From assembly GCF_018131225.1 (NCBI RefSeq), contig NZ_JAFCMM010000001.1, positions 248,001 to 312,000 of the forward strand: DNA of 64,000 nt. The letters are read 5' to 3'. The translations under genes and the position numbers were made by a program. The stretch is from Bradyrhizobium sp. U87765 SZCCT0048. Its GTDB lineage: Bacteria > Pseudomonadota > Alphaproteobacteria > Rhizobiales > Xanthobacteraceae. Under the pieces are notes generated by a model that had not been told where the DNA came from, did not search any database, and worked only from the letters and a program-made list of their open reading frames with translations. Positions 46,096-55,510 of this stretch are shown in pieces. The stretch's first letter is position 1, and every line of letters begins with the position of its first letter.

Positions 46096-47448
46096 ATGTT
46101 CGACAAGATTCTGATTGCCAACCGTGGCGAGATCGCCTTGCGCGTGCTGCGCGCCTGCAAGGAGCTCGGCATCGCGACCGTCGCCGTCCACTCCACCGCC
46201 GACGCCAACGCCATGCATGTGCGCCTCGCCGACGAGAGCGTGTGCATCGGGCCGCCGCCGTCGAAGGACAGCTATCTCAACATTCCCGCGCTGCTCGCCG
46301 CCTGCGAGATCACCGGCGCGGACGCGGTGCATCCCGGCTACGGCTTCCTGTCGGAAAATGCCCGCTTCGCCGATATTCTCGCCGACCACAATCTGCACTT
46401 CATCGGCCCCAAGGCCGAGCACATCCGCCTGATGGGCGACAAGATCGAAGCCAAGAAGACCGCGATCAAGCTCGGCATCCCGGTCGTTCCCGGCTCCGAC
46501 GGCGCCGTCGGCCCGGACGACGACGCGATGGCGATCGCCCAGCAGATCGGTTTTCCGGTGCTGGTCAAGGCGGCAGCCGGTGGCGGCGGCCGCGGCATGA
46601 AGGTCGCGCACACCGCCGACGACCTCGCGCTGGCACTGTCGACCGCCCGCAACGAGGCCAAGTCCGCGTTCGGCGACGCCTCGGTCTATCTTGAAAAATA
46701 CCTCTCCAGGCCGCGCCACATCGAGATCCAGATCCTTGGCGATGGCCGCGGCGGCGCCGTGCATCTCGGCGAGCGCGACTGTTCGCTGCAGCGCCGCCAC
46801 CAGAAGGTCTGGGAAGAAGGCCCCTCGCCGGTGATCGATGCCGCGGCCCGCGCCCGCATCGGCGAGATCTGCGCCAAGGCGATGCGCGAGATGAAATATC
46901 TCGGCGTCGGCACCATCGAATTCCTTTACGAGGATGGCGAGTTCTACTTCATCGAGATGAACACCCGCATCCAGGTCGAGCACCCCGTAACCGAGATGAT
47001 CACCGGCATCGACCTCGTGCTGGAGCAGATCCGCGTCGCCGCCGGCGCCGAACTGCCGGTGACGCAGAAGGACATCACCATCAGCGGGCACGCCATCGAG
47101 TGCCGCATCAATGCCGAGAACCCGGTGACCTTCCGGCCCTCGCCCGGCAAGATCCAGCAGTACCATCCGCCTGGCGGCCTCGGGGTCCGGATCGATTCAG
47201 CAGCCTATCAAGGCTACGTCATTCCCCCTTACTACGACTCCATGGTCGGCAAGCTGATCGTGCACGGCAAGACCCGCACCGAGTGCCTGATGCGGCTGCG
47301 TCGCGCGCTCGACGAAATGGTGGTGGACGGTGTCGAGACCACGCTGCCGCTGTTCCGGGCACTTGTCCGCGAGCCGGAGATCATCGACGGCGATTACCAC
47401 ATTCACTGGCTGGAGCAGTATCTGGCCAGGGGCGCGGCAACCGAGTAG
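46096..47448 (+). CDS. accC: Biotin carboxylase subunit of acetyl-CoA carboxylase
   Basis: A 450-residue ATP-grasp enzyme that carboxylates biotin on AccB. The N-domain starts [19 protein letters not shown]. The glycine-rich ATP loop is [11 protein letters not shown], the metal and bicarbonate residues are in [22 protein letters not shown], and the C-domain has [13 protein letters not shown]. It is 109 bases behind accB. The usual downstream neighbour in relatives is aat, but here three signalling genes intervene. Confidence 0.97.
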   Translation: MFDKILIANRGEIALRVLRACKELGIATVAVHSTADANAMHVRLADESVCIGPPPSKDSYLNIPALLAACEITGADAVHPGYGFLSENARFADILADHNLHFIGPKAEHIRLMGDKIEAKKTAIKLGIPVVPGSDGAVGPDDDAMAIAQQIGFPVLVKAAAGGGGRGMKVAHTADDLALALSTARNEAKSAFGDASVYLEKYLSRPRHIEIQILGDGRGGAVHLGERDCSLQRRHQKVWEEGPSPVIDAAARARIGEICAKAMREMKYLGVGTIEFLYEDGEFYFIEMNTRIQVEHPVTEMITGIDLVLEQIRVAAGAELPVTQKDITISGHAIECRINAENPVTFRPSPGKIQQYHPPGGLGVRIDSAAYQGYVIPPYYDSMVGKLIVHGKTRTECLMRLRRALDEMVVDGVETTLPLFRALVREPEIIDGDYHIHWLEQYLARGAATE

Positions 47449-47622
47449 CGCGCATGGCCTCCCTCGCTGCAAAGATCCGACCGTCGTCCTGGAACCAACA
47501 GCGAGGCAATGCGTTCACTGCAAGGCGATTGTTTTGCAGAGTTCCCGACTTGCAGATTTCCGGTTTGCAGATTGACGTGACGGAGGGCCTTCACGACCCC
47601 AGCCTCGGAGAGGCCGGCACGC

Positions 47623-49149
47623 GTGGAGGATAAGGGGGCGCGACAGAGAACGTTTTGGCAGATCGCCCTGCTCTCGGCAGGTTTTGCGATCCTGATCGCT
47701 ATTGGCGCCATGGCGCTCTACCTCGTCAACGTCGCGCGGACCGAGGCCGGCTGGGTCGTCCACACCATCGAAGCCGAGAACCAGATCTCCCGTGTCCTGC
47801 TTGACATCCGCCGGGCCGAAAGCGCTGCCCGTGGCCTGCTTCTGACCCAGAATCCCCAGTTTCTCGCCGAATACGACCGCGCCGCCGCCGAGGTTCTGCC
47901 GGCCATCGATACCCTTGCGAGCCTCACGATCGACAACCCCACACAGGTTCGCAACGTCGCAGCGTTCCGCGATGCGTCCGCCCAGCGGCTCAGGGAGTTG
48001 CAGGCCTATGTCGACCTCGTCAAGCGCAACGACCTGACCACCGCCGCGGACATGATCCGCAGGAGCGGACCGTCCGAGACCGTGAACCGCATTCGCGACA
48101 CCAGCACCGCGATGCTCGCCGAGGAAGATCGCCTGCTGGCGCAGCGCACCGCTGCCGCGGATCGCAGCCGGTCGTTCTCGGCCATCCTGACCATTTCCGG
48201 CGCCGCGTTCATCGTGCTGCTGGGCGGAATGTCGATCTTTCTGGTGCGGCGGACATCGCGCGAGCGCGATCTCGCCAACCAGCAGCTGCGCGAGACCAAC
48301 GCCAATCTCGAAGCCATGGTGGACGAGCGCACGGCTGACCTGCGCGAGGCCAACGAGGAAATCCAGCGTTTCGCCTACATCGTCAGCCACGACCTGCGCT
48401 CGCCGCTGGTCAACATCATGGGCTTCACCAGCGAGCTCGATGAACTGCGCAGCGACATCTTCAACCGCATCGCCAGTCTCGCCGCTCCCGCTCCGCAGCC
48501 GGTCGCGCTCGCCGGCTCCGGCGAGCAGGCCGAGCCCGAGTTGAACGGCGAGGACAAGCGCCTCGCGGCGGACTTCTCCGAGGCGCTCGACTTCATCAAA
48601 TCGTCGATCGCCAAGATGGATCGCCTGATCACCGCGATCCTCAACCTGACACGCGAAGGCCGTCGCAAATTCCGTCCCGAGCCGATCGACATGCGCGAGC
48701 TGCTCTCCGGAATCAGCGCGACCGTCGCTCATCAGGCCTTGGAAGCAGACGCCAAAATCACCATCGAGACCCTGCCCGATCTCGTCAGCGACCGTCTTGC
48801 GATGGAACAAATCTTCTCCAATCTCATTGACAACGCGCTGAAATATTTGCGGCCGGGCGTCCCCGGCCGTATCGGCGTGAGCGGACGTCGCAAGCTCGGC
48901 TTTGCCATCTTCGAGGTCTCTGATAACGGACGCGGAATCGATCCCAAGGATCATCAACGAATTTTTGAATTGTTCCGCCGCGCCGGTACCCAGGACAAGC
49001 CGGGTCAGGGCATCGGGCTTGCCCATGTCCGGACTCTGGTGCGGCGAATGGGCGGTTCGATGCATGTCGAATCTGCACTCGACAAGGGCAGCACCTTTAT
49101 CGTCACGCTGCCAATCAAACTGGTTATCAAGGAAGGACTTGAGTCGTGA
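47623..49149 (+). CDS. CHASE3-domain sensor histidine kinase
   Basis: A 508-residue membrane-bound kinase. Two helices (about 13-36 and 185-207) flank a periplasmic CHASE3-type four-helix sensor (RVLLDIRRAESAARGLLLTQ). A coiled coil (about 220-245) leads to a HisKA domain with the phosphorylated histidine in IVSHDLRSPL and an insert of about 50 residues, Ala/Pro-rich, before the HATPase. The ATPase has NLIDNALKY, SDNGRGID and GQGIGLAHV. The start is GTG at 47623. Its stop overlaps the next gene's GTG by 4 bases (GTGA), so the receiver protein is co-translated. The signal it senses is unknown. Confidence 0.9.
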   Translation: MEDKGARQRTFWQIALLSAGFAILIAIGAMALYLVNVARTEAGWVVHTIEAENQISRVLLDIRRAESAARGLLLTQNPQFLAEYDRAAAEVLPAIDTLASLTIDNPTQVRNVAAFRDASAQRLRELQAYVDLVKRNDLTTAADMIRRSGPSETVNRIRDTSTAMLAEEDRLLAQRTAAADRSRSFSAILTISGAAFIVLLGGMSIFLVRRTSRERDLANQQLRETNANLEAMVDERTADLREANEEIQRFAYIVSHDLRSPLVNIMGFTSELDELRSDIFNRIASLAAPAPQPVALAGSGEQAEPELNGEDKRLAADFSEALDFIKSSIAKMDRLITAILNLTREGRRKFRPEPIDMRELLSGISATVAHQALEADAKITIETLPDLVSDRLAMEQIFSNLIDNALKYLRPGVPGRIGVSGRRKLGFAIFEVSDNGRGIDPKDHQRIFELFRRAGTQDKPGQGIGLAHVRTLVRRMGGSMHVESALDKGSTFIVTLPIKLVIKEGLES

Positions 49150-49586
49150 GCCTGCCCGTCAAAATCATTATGGTCGAGGATGACGAGGGTCATGCCCGGC
49201 TGATCGAGCGCAACATCCGCCGCTCCGGCGTCAACAACGAGATCCTGCCGTTCGCCAACGGCACCGACGCGCTGCACTATCTGTTCGGCAACGATGGCCA
49301 TGGTCTTGCCCACAAGGGCCAGGCCCTGCTGATTCTGCTCGACCTCAACCTTCCCGATATGACCGGGATCGACATCCTCAAGCGGGTCAAGGAAAGCCCG
49401 CATTTGAAGTCGTCGCCGGTCGTCGTCCTGACCACGACCGACGACGCCCAGGAAATCAAGCGCTGCTACGAGCTGGGATGCAACGTCTACATCACCAAGC
49501 CGGTCAACTATGAGAACTTCGCCAACGCTATCCGGCAACTCGGGCTGTTCTTCTCCGTGATTCAGGTTCCGCAAGCCACGGCATGA
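49146..49586 (+). CDS. Single-domain response regulator
   Basis: A 146-residue CheY-like receiver with no output domain. The acidic pocket is MVEDDEGH, the phosphorylated aspartate is in LLDLNLPDMTG (Asp66), the threonine in VLTTTDD and the lysine in YITKPVNY. The GTG start overlaps the kinase stop, and its stop overlaps the next ATG as ATGA, so all three genes form one coupled operon. It likely shuttles phosphate or acts by protein contact. Confidence 0.92.
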   Translation: MSLPVKIIMVEDDEGHARLIERNIRRSGVNNEILPFANGTDALHYLFGNDGHGLAHKGQALLILLDLNLPDMTGIDILKRVKESPHLKSSPVVVLTTTDDAQEIKRCYELGCNVYITKPVNYENFANAIRQLGLFFSVIQVPQATA

Positions 49587-50671
49587 CGACCTCCGTCCCG
49601 ACACTGCTCTACATCGATGACGACGCCGCGCTGGCGCGACTGGTCGAGCGCGGTCTGAAGCGGCAGGGCTTTGCCATCGAGCATGCCGCCAGCGGCGCCG
49701 ACGGCATCGCCCGCATCCGGGCCGGTGGCATCGACGTGGTGGCGCTCGACCAGTACATGCCCGGGCTCGATGGTCTGGAGACGCTGGAGCAGATCCAGGC
49801 GATCCCTAATGCTCCGCCGGTGGTTTTCGTCACGGCGTCGCAGGATTCCAGCATTGCCGTCGCGGCGCTGAAGGCCGGCGCGGGCGACTATCTGGTCAAG
49901 GATACGCATGGCGACTTCATCACTCTGCTTCATGCGGCGGTGAAGAGCGCGCTGGAGCGCGCCCAGATTCTCCGCGCCCAGCTCGCGGCGGAAGAGGAAA
50001 TCCGCATCGCCCGCGACCGCTACGCGGCGCTCGCCGCCGAGCGCGAGGTGCTGCTGCGCGAGGTCAACCATCGCGTCGGCAACAGTCTCCAGATCATCGC
50101 TTCGCTGCTGCATCTGCAGGCGGCCAACAGCGCGGAAGATGACGTCAAGGCGGCACTCACGAATGCCATGGGCCGCGTCGCTGCCGTGGCGCAGGTGCAT
50201 CGCCGCCTCTACACCTCGCACGACCTCAAGAACGTCATGCTGAACCAGTACCTCGAGGCACTTCTCGAGGATCTGCGCCGTTCGGCGGAAGGCAACCGCA
50301 TGTCACGCCTGACGTTGGCATCGGAGCCGATCGAAATCGATCCGGACCGCGCCGTGGCGATCGGCATCATCGTCAACGAACTGGTGATGAACGCGGTCAA
50401 GTATGCTTATCCCGAAGGCGCCGGGCCGATCCATGTCGAGCTGCACAGCGACGGCGACATGATCCTCCTGGCGATCAGCGACGATGGCGTCGGTCTGGAG
50501 CAGGTTCGCCAGGATCCGCGCTCCACCGGCATGGGCCAGCGCATTGTCAGCGCCATGGCCGGCAAGCTCGGTGCGACGGCGGCCCCCGATCCGGCCCATC
50601 GCGGCACCCGTATCGTCCTGCGTTTCCCGCGTAACGGCCTGAAGCATACTGCCGGAACGACCGGCAAGTAA
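49583..50671 (+). CDS. Receiver-linked HWE/HisKA_2-type histidine kinase
   Basis: A 362-residue cytosolic protein. A receiver domain (IDDDAALA, Asp56 in ALDQYMPG, Lys near 107 in YLVKD) is followed by a coiled coil (about 120-155) and a HisKA_2 domain with the histidine in REVNHRVGNSLQII (His163). The ATPase has VNELVMNAVKYA, SDDGVGL and GMGQRIVSAMAG. In alphaproteobacteria HisKA_2/HWE kinases often feed the PhyR general stress response, an inference here. It has the layout of a kinase that is itself switched by phosphorylation, likely from the first kinase of the operon. Confidence 0.9.
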   Translation: MTTSVPTLLYIDDDAALARLVERGLKRQGFAIEHAASGADGIARIRAGGIDVVALDQYMPGLDGLETLEQIQAIPNAPPVVFVTASQDSSIAVAALKAGAGDYLVKDTHGDFITLLHAAVKSALERAQILRAQLAAEEEIRIARDRYAALAAEREVLLREVNHRVGNSLQIIASLLHLQAANSAEDDVKAALTNAMGRVAAVAQVHRRLYTSHDLKNVMLNQYLEALLEDLRRSAEGNRMSRLTLASEPIEIDPDRAVAIGIIVNELVMNAVKYAYPEGAGPIHVELHSDGDMILLAISDDGVGLEQVRQDPRSTGMGQRIVSAMAGKLGATAAPDPAHRGTRIVLRFPRNGLKHTAGTTGK

Positions 50672-50717
50672 GCGTCGGCGCCGTCGCGCCACGCGCCCTG
50701 TCCTGCTATAAGACCGC

Positions 50718-51401
50718 ATGACGTCGCGCGACTCCACCGGCTCCGAGATCACCCCCGAGGTGCTGCTGCGGGCCTATGCCTGCGGCATCTTTCCGATGGC
50801 CGAGCGCGCCGACGATCCCACCATCTTCTGGGTCGAACCGGAGCATCGCGGCATCATTCCGCTGCGCGGCCTCAATGTTTCGTCACGCCTCGCCCGCACC
50901 GTGCGCGGCGATCGTTTCAGGGTGACGGCCAACCAGGCGTTCCGCCAGGTCATCGCCGGCTGCGCCACGCCGGCGGACGGACGGGAGGAAACCTGGATCA
51001 ACCGCCGCATCCGCGACCTCTACACGGCCCTCCATGACCAGGGGCACTGTCACAGTGTCGAAGTCTGGGAGAACGGCGATCTCGCCGGCGGCCTCTATGG
51101 CGTCAGCCTCGGTCGCGCGTTCTTCGGCGAAAGCATGTTTCACCGCGCCCGCGACGCCTCCAAGGTCGCGCTGGTCCACCTCGTCGCGCGACTGCTGGCG
51201 GGCGGCTACGAACTGCTCGACACCCAGTTCGTGACCGAGCATCTGCGCAGCCTCGGCGCGGTCGAGGTCTCCCGTGCGCGCTATCGCGCGCTGCTCGACG
51301 ATGCCCTCGACGGTGTCGCCGATTTCGATGCCGTACCGTCCGACGGCTCTGTCAGCGGCAGCGATGCGCTCGCCATGCTGGCCCGCGCCTCGAACGTGTG
51401 A
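50718..51401 (+). CDS. aat: Leucyl/phenylalanyl-tRNA-protein transferase
   Basis: A 227-residue cytosolic enzyme that adds Leu or Phe to proteins with N-terminal Lys or Arg, marking them for ClpAP (N-end rule). Family blocks are [57 protein letters not shown] and [24 protein letters not shown] at 50718 lies 46 bases behind the kinase. In relatives it follows accC; here the signalling operon lies between them. Confidence 0.95.
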   Translation: MTSRDSTGSEITPEVLLRAYACGIFPMAERADDPTIFWVEPEHRGIIPLRGLNVSSRLARTVRGDRFRVTANQAFRQVIAGCATPADGREETWINRRIRDLYTALHDQGHCHSVEVWENGDLAGGLYGVSLGRAFFGESMFHRARDASKVALVHLVARLLAGGYELLDTQFVTEHLRSLGAVEVSRARYRALLDDALDGVADFDAVPSDGSVSGSDALAMLARASNV

Positions 51402-51417
51402 TGGAAGCGCGAATGCG

Positions 51418-51451
51418 CGAAGCGGTACCCGCTTCGCTCGAAAGCGCTTTT
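51418..51451 (+). terminator. Weak terminator or hairpin after aat
   Basis: Stem CGAAGCG / CGCTTCG with a GTACC loop (51418-51436), then the palindrome AAAGCGCTTT and a final T. It is 16 bases behind the aat stop. Confidence 0.4.
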
Positions 51452-51531
51452 GGGCAATCGACCCGACATTCGCCTCGGCACTGGCCGCGCGTCCACCGCA
51501 CGAATGTCAGAAGCAAGCCACACGACAAAGA

Positions 51532-52362
51532 CTAGGCACGCGGCCGCGCAAACGCCTTCTGCAACTCAGCGCCAGGATAACCGTCGGCGAACGTGCCGAA
51601 CGTGCCATGCTCGGCGATGTCCCTGGCGGCCCGCATGAACCCGCCCCAGGCGCTGCGCGCCAGTGCCCCGCCGACGCTCACCCGCCGCACGCCGATCTCG
51701 GCGAGTTCGGCGACGCTGAAGCCCGGCGCCGCGCCGACCAGCACATTGACCGGCTTCGGCGCCACCGCCTTGACCACGGCCGCGATCTGCTCCCTGGACT
51801 TCAGCCCCGGCGCATAGAGGCAATCCGCTCCAGCCTCTGCGAATGCGACGAGGCGCGCGATGGTGGCGTCCAGGCTGGCCTCTCCGACGAGAAAGCCCTC
51901 GCAGCGCGCGACCAGCACAGCGCCGCTGCCATCGGAATCGATCTCGATCCGGGCCGCGCGGATCCGTTCAACGGCGAGCGCGTCGTCATACAGCGGTCTG
52001 GTATCATCGCTGGTGCGGTTCTCGATCGACAGGCCGGCGACGCCGGCCTGCAGTGCACGGCGGACATTCACCGCGACCTCCTGCGGTGCGTCGGCAAAGC
52101 CGTTCTCGTAGTCCGCATTGACAGGCAGTTCGGTCGCCGCACATAGCGTCGTCAGGTGCGCGACGATTTCATCACAGCCCAGAGCATAGTCGGGCCGCCC
52201 GTTCGACCAGGCATAGCCGGCGCTCGTCGACGCCAGCGCCTTGAAGCCCAGCGTCTCCAGCAGACGGGCGCTGCCGACATCCCAGGGATTGGGCAGGACG
52301 AAACAGCCGCTCTCGTGGAGCTTGCGAAAATCGGCGCGCTTCTGCGCAACGGACACCGTCAT
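51532..52362 (-). CDS. Isocitrate lyase/PEP mutase family enzyme
   Basis: A 276-residue TIM-barrel enzyme. FVLPNPWDVGSARLLE is the family start, with NADYENGFADAP, GLSIENRTSDDT and a loop ARCEGFL at the position where methylisocitrate lyases and PEP mutases carry their catalytic loop. ADCLYAPGL and VGGALARSAW follow. Members of this short branch cleave or rearrange C-C or C-P bonds, and the substrate is not clear. The ATG at 52362 has AAAGG 8 bases upstream; the open frame further upstream is not used. It runs opposite to aat and interrupts the aat-DUF2155 neighbourhood of relatives. Confidence 0.85.
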   Translation of the reverse strand: MTVSVAQKRADFRKLHESGCFVLPNPWDVGSARLLETLGFKALASTSAGYAWSNGRPDYALGCDEIVAHLTTLCAATELPVNADYENGFADAPQEVAVNVRRALQAGVAGLSIENRTSDDTRPLYDDALAVERIRAARIEIDSDGSGAVLVARCEGFLVGEASLDATIARLVAFAEAGADCLYAPGLKSREQIAAVVKAVAPKPVNVLVGAAPGFSVAELAEIGVRRVSVGGALARSAWGGFMRAARDIAEHGTFGTFADGYPGAELQKAFARPRA

Positions 52363-52534
52363 GGGACGACCTTTCGGCGTTGGGATCTGCAATTCGCCGC
52401 AGCGATCCGCCTGCGCACAGGAACGGACGCGCCGCGCGGCCATGCGGGCGCATGGCAGCCGCATTTGTGCGACAGGGCGCGCGGGAAGTCTTGGCGAAAC
52501 TTGCGCCGACGGCGATTGGAGCGCCGCCCTGGCC

Positions 52535-53557
52535 CTACTGCCGGAACGGCGGGAAGAAGCCGGATGGCTGCTGCTGTGGCGGGGGATCACGCGGCGGCGC
52601 CACAAGCTGGCCCGTCCCTGGCGGCGGCAGCGGCTGCTGCGGCTGGCGCGAGGTCTGCTGCCGGCGCTGTGCCGGCGGCGGTGCAGGCTTTGGCGGCGGC
52701 GCGGGTGTATCGACCTGGGTCGCGACCGTCTGGTCCGGCCCCTTACAGTCGGTCAGCCAGATATCGTAGATCGGATGTTCGACGCCATGCAGGCCAGGGG
52801 ATGCGGCAAACATCCAGCCGGAGAAGATCTTCTTCACTTCGCCCTGAAGCGTGATCTCCTCGACCTCGACAAAGGCATCCGTATTGGTCGCTTCGGTGGC
52901 CGGGCGGGTATAGCAGGCGTCGGGCTTCACCCGCAGCGCACCGAACTGCACGGTCTCGCCGATGTCGACGTCGAAATTGATGATGCGGCCGGTGATCTTG
53001 TCGAGGCCCGAGAACACCGCCTTCTTGTTGACGATCTTCTGCGCCGGCGGCTCGGAGACGATCTCGTCGCCAGGCTGCAGCGAGGCCGGCGCCGGCGGCG
53101 TGGCCGCACCACGCGGCGGGCGCTGCCCGCCCGGCGCATTCGGCACGGCAGCCGGCGCGTTCACGACATTGCCGCCGGGAGCCGGAGCGGCCGGAGGCGC
53201 AGGCGGCGCCGTGGCGACGCCCGGCTGGTTCTGCGGCACGATGGTCGTCCCCGGTGGCGGCGGCAAGGGCTGCGACTGCACAGAGCCTGGCGGCGGCACG
53301 GCGATGCCGGGCTGCGGCTGAGGACGGCTGGGAATCGGCAGGATCCGGCCCTGGGTCGGCAGATCGGGCACGTCCTCTTCGTCGGTGTCCGGCGCGTTCA
53401 TGCCGTTGGGGACGCCGGCTGGCGGCCGCGGCGGCGCATTGGAAAAAATATTGCCGATCTGTGCCTGCGCGGGGAGCGCGAGCGACAGCACCGGGGCAAC
53501 GGCGAGCGTTGCAAGGGCAGCCAGGACAGGGGTTCGGAACATCTCGCGCGGCTTCAT
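52535..53557 (-). CDS. DUF2155 exported proline-rich protein
   Basis: A 340-residue exported protein. A signal peptide (VLAALATLAVAPVLSLALPAQAQ) leads into a Pro-rich disordered region (about 40-160). The DUF2155 domain (about 175-275) has KAVFSGLDKITGRIINFDVDIG, FGALRVKPDACYTRP and FSGWMFAASPGLHGVEHPIYDIWL. A Pro/Gln-rich tail follows. The domain is almost restricted to alphaproteobacteria and its function is unknown. It is usually next to aat and the NDUFA12-like gene, as nearly here. Confidence 0.88.
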   Translation of the reverse strand: MKPREMFRTPVLAALATLAVAPVLSLALPAQAQIGNIFSNAPPRPPAGVPNGMNAPDTDEEDVPDLPTQGRILPIPSRPQPQPGIAVPPPGSVQSQPLPPPPGTTIVPQNQPGVATAPPAPPAAPAPGGNVVNAPAAVPNAPGGQRPPRGAATPPAPASLQPGDEIVSEPPAQKIVNKKAVFSGLDKITGRIINFDVDIGETVQFGALRVKPDACYTRPATEATNTDAFVEVEEITLQGEVKKIFSGWMFAASPGLHGVEHPIYDIWLTDCKGPDQTVATQVDTPAPPPKPAPPPAQRRQQTSRQPQQPLPPPGTGQLVAPPRDPPPQQQPSGFFPPFRQ

Positions 53558-53712
53558 CGGCGACTCGGGTTTGACGACAATCTATCGTTATCTGTCGCCG
53601 CTCGCTCGGCCTCCGGTTAACACGGCGAATACGGCGGGGAAAGGGCGGAAAAGCCGGCCTTGGCAGACGGTTACGGCAGGATACCGGAGATATCCCCGCG
53701 CCACGCCGTCGC

Positions 53713-54651
53713 TCATGCCGACCGTGCCGCGCGTCGCAGCGCCTGGGGCGGCTGGCCGAATGCCCGGATGAAGGCCCGGCGCATCCGCTCGGGATCACGG
53801 AACCCGGTGGTCCGCGCGACCTCCTCGATCGGCTCGCCGATCGCCTCGACCCGCGCCTTGGCCGCCTCGACGCGCAGCCGCTCGACCGCCTTCGATGGCG
53901 TCGTGCCGGTCTCGGCAATGAACGCACGGGTGAAATGGCGGGCACTCATATGCGCCTGTTCCGCAAGGCGCTCCACCGTCAGCGCCTCGTCGAGATGCTC
54001 GCGCGCCCAGGCGAGCAGCGGCTTGAAGCGGCCGCTCGGCGCGTGCAACTCGTTCAGGGCCGAGAACTGCGACTGCCCGCCGCTGCGCCGGTGATAGATC
54101 ACGAGCTGACGCGCGGTCTGCCGCGCGATCTCGTCGCCGTGATCCTCTGCCACCATCGCGAGCGCGAGGTCGATGCCCGCGCTGATGCCCGCAGATGTCC
54201 AGACATGGTCATCCTTGACGAAGATCCGGTCCGGCTCCAGCCGCACCTTGGGATAGGCCGACAGGAAATGCGGCGTCCGGCCCCAATGGGTGGTGGCGCG
54301 GCGGCCATCGAGCACGCCGGCCTCGGCGAGCACATAGGCTCCCGAGCAGACGCTGGCGACGCGCCGCACCTTGCGCGCGGCGGCCCGCACGAACGCAAGG
54401 GTCTCGGCAGAGCGGATGGCGTCACGCACGCCCTCGCCGCCCGCGATCACCAGCGTATCCAGGCCGCGAAGGCCCCGAAAGCCGCGCGCCAGCACCTCGA
54501 CGCCGGACGAACTGCGCACCGCGCCGGCCGTGGCTGCGAGCGGCTGGATGGTCGTGCTGCGCCCCGAAAACCGTCCGGCGATCTCGAAGACGGAAATCGG
54601 CCCGGCTGCGTCGAGCAACTGAAAGCCTGTGAAGATCAGGATGCCGATCAT
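53713..54651 (-). CDS. GlxA-type AraC family transcriptional regulator
   Basis: A 312-residue regulator: an N-terminal DJ-1/PfpI (class I glutamine-amidotransferase-like) domain (about 1-170) with FTGFQLLDAAGPI, ASVCSGAYVLAEAG and TTHWGR, then an AraC-type pair of helix-turn-helices (about 205-310) with LTVERLAEQAHMSARHFTRAF and RTTGFRDPERMRRAF. Relatives control genes for choline, arginine or isonitrile metabolism. The ATG at 54651 is used because the family begins MIGILIF; the open frame upstream is in the promoter region. It is divergent from the isonitrile-hydratase-like gene, its most probable target. Confidence 0.88.
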   Translation of the reverse strand: MIGILIFTGFQLLDAAGPISVFEIAGRFSGRSTTIQPLAATAGAVRSSSGVEVLARGFRGLRGLDTLVIAGGEGVRDAIRSAETLAFVRAAARKVRRVASVCSGAYVLAEAGVLDGRRATTHWGRTPHFLSAYPKVRLEPDRIFVKDDHVWTSAGISAGIDLALAMVAEDHGDEIARQTARQLVIYHRRSGGQSQFSALNELHAPSGRFKPLLAWAREHLDEALTVERLAEQAHMSARHFTRAFIAETGTTPSKAVERLRVEAAKARVEAIGEPIEEVARTTGFRDPERMRRAFIRAFGQPPQALRRAARSA

Positions 54652-54775
54652 GCGCGAACTCCGGAAATGAGCGACCTTCAGGCCGATGACTGAAATCGAG
54701 GGAATTATGCCATTTATGACGGCAGCCAACAATGCTGAAGTGTCGCCCGTCACCCCCACCAGCGGAGCTCACGCC

Positions 54776-55477
54776 GTGACCGCCCCTCTTCACATCGGAC
54801 TGCTCGTCTTCCCCAAGCTCACCCAGCTCGATCTCACCGGCCCGCTGCAGGTGTTCTCGCGTGTGCCCGGCGCGCAGGTGCATCTCGTCTGGAAGCGCAT
54901 CGAGCCGGTGCCGAGCGACGCGGTGCTCGCGCTGCTGCCGACCACGACCTTCGCAGCGTGCCCGCAGCTCGACGTGATCTGCGTCCCCGGCGGCGCAGGC
55001 GCCGACGACATGGTCAACGATGTCGAGACGCTGGACTTCCTGCGGCGCCAGGCAGGCGGCGCGCGCTACATCACCTCGGTGTGCACGGGATCGCTGGTCC
55101 TCGGTGCCGCCGGGCTGCTCGATGGCTATCGCGCCACCTGCCACTGGTCGGCGTTGCCGCTGCTCGCCGCGTTTGGCGCGACGCCAGTCGCGACACGCGT
55201 CTGCATGGACCGCAACCGCGTCACCGGCGGTGGTGTCACCGCCGGCATCGATTTCGCTCTGACGCTCGCGGCGGAGCTTGCCGGACGGCCGGCGGCGGAG
55301 ATGATCCAGTTGTCGCTGGAATACAATCCGGCGCCGCCATTCCAGTCGGGCTCGCCGGATACCGCGCCCCCCGAGATCCGCGAACGCCTGGAAACGCTGA
55401 TCGCGCCTTCGCGCGCGCGGCGCCGCTCGGCGGTCGAACAGGCGGCGGCACGCCTTGCGGCGCGCGCACCGGCCTGA
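54776..55477 (+). CDS. Isonitrile hydratase-like DJ-1/PfpI protein
   Basis: A 233-residue DJ-1/PfpI-fold enzyme. LHIGLLVFPKLTQLDLTGPLQVF, VICVPGGAG and SVCTGSLVLGAAGLL with the nucleophile cysteine (in SVCTGS), then TCHW. The same order and spacing are seen in Pseudomonas isonitrile hydratase InhA, which turns isonitriles into N-formamides. GTG at 54776 is chosen: GGAG lies 8 bases before it and the family begins MTAPLHIG. ATGs upstream (54707 and 54716) would add a low-complexity stretch in the promoter. It is divergent from the GlxA-type regulator. Confidence 0.85.
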   Translation: MTAPLHIGLLVFPKLTQLDLTGPLQVFSRVPGAQVHLVWKRIEPVPSDAVLALLPTTTFAACPQLDVICVPGGAGADDMVNDVETLDFLRRQAGGARYITSVCTGSLVLGAAGLLDGYRATCHWSALPLLAAFGATPVATRVCMDRNRVTGGGVTAGIDFALTLAAELAGRPAAEMIQLSLEYNPAPPFQSGSPDTAPPEIRERLETLIAPSRARRRSAVEQAAARLAARAPA

Positions 55478-55510
55478 ACGGCCTGAGGGATCAGGAGCGC
55501 CCGAACGCGG

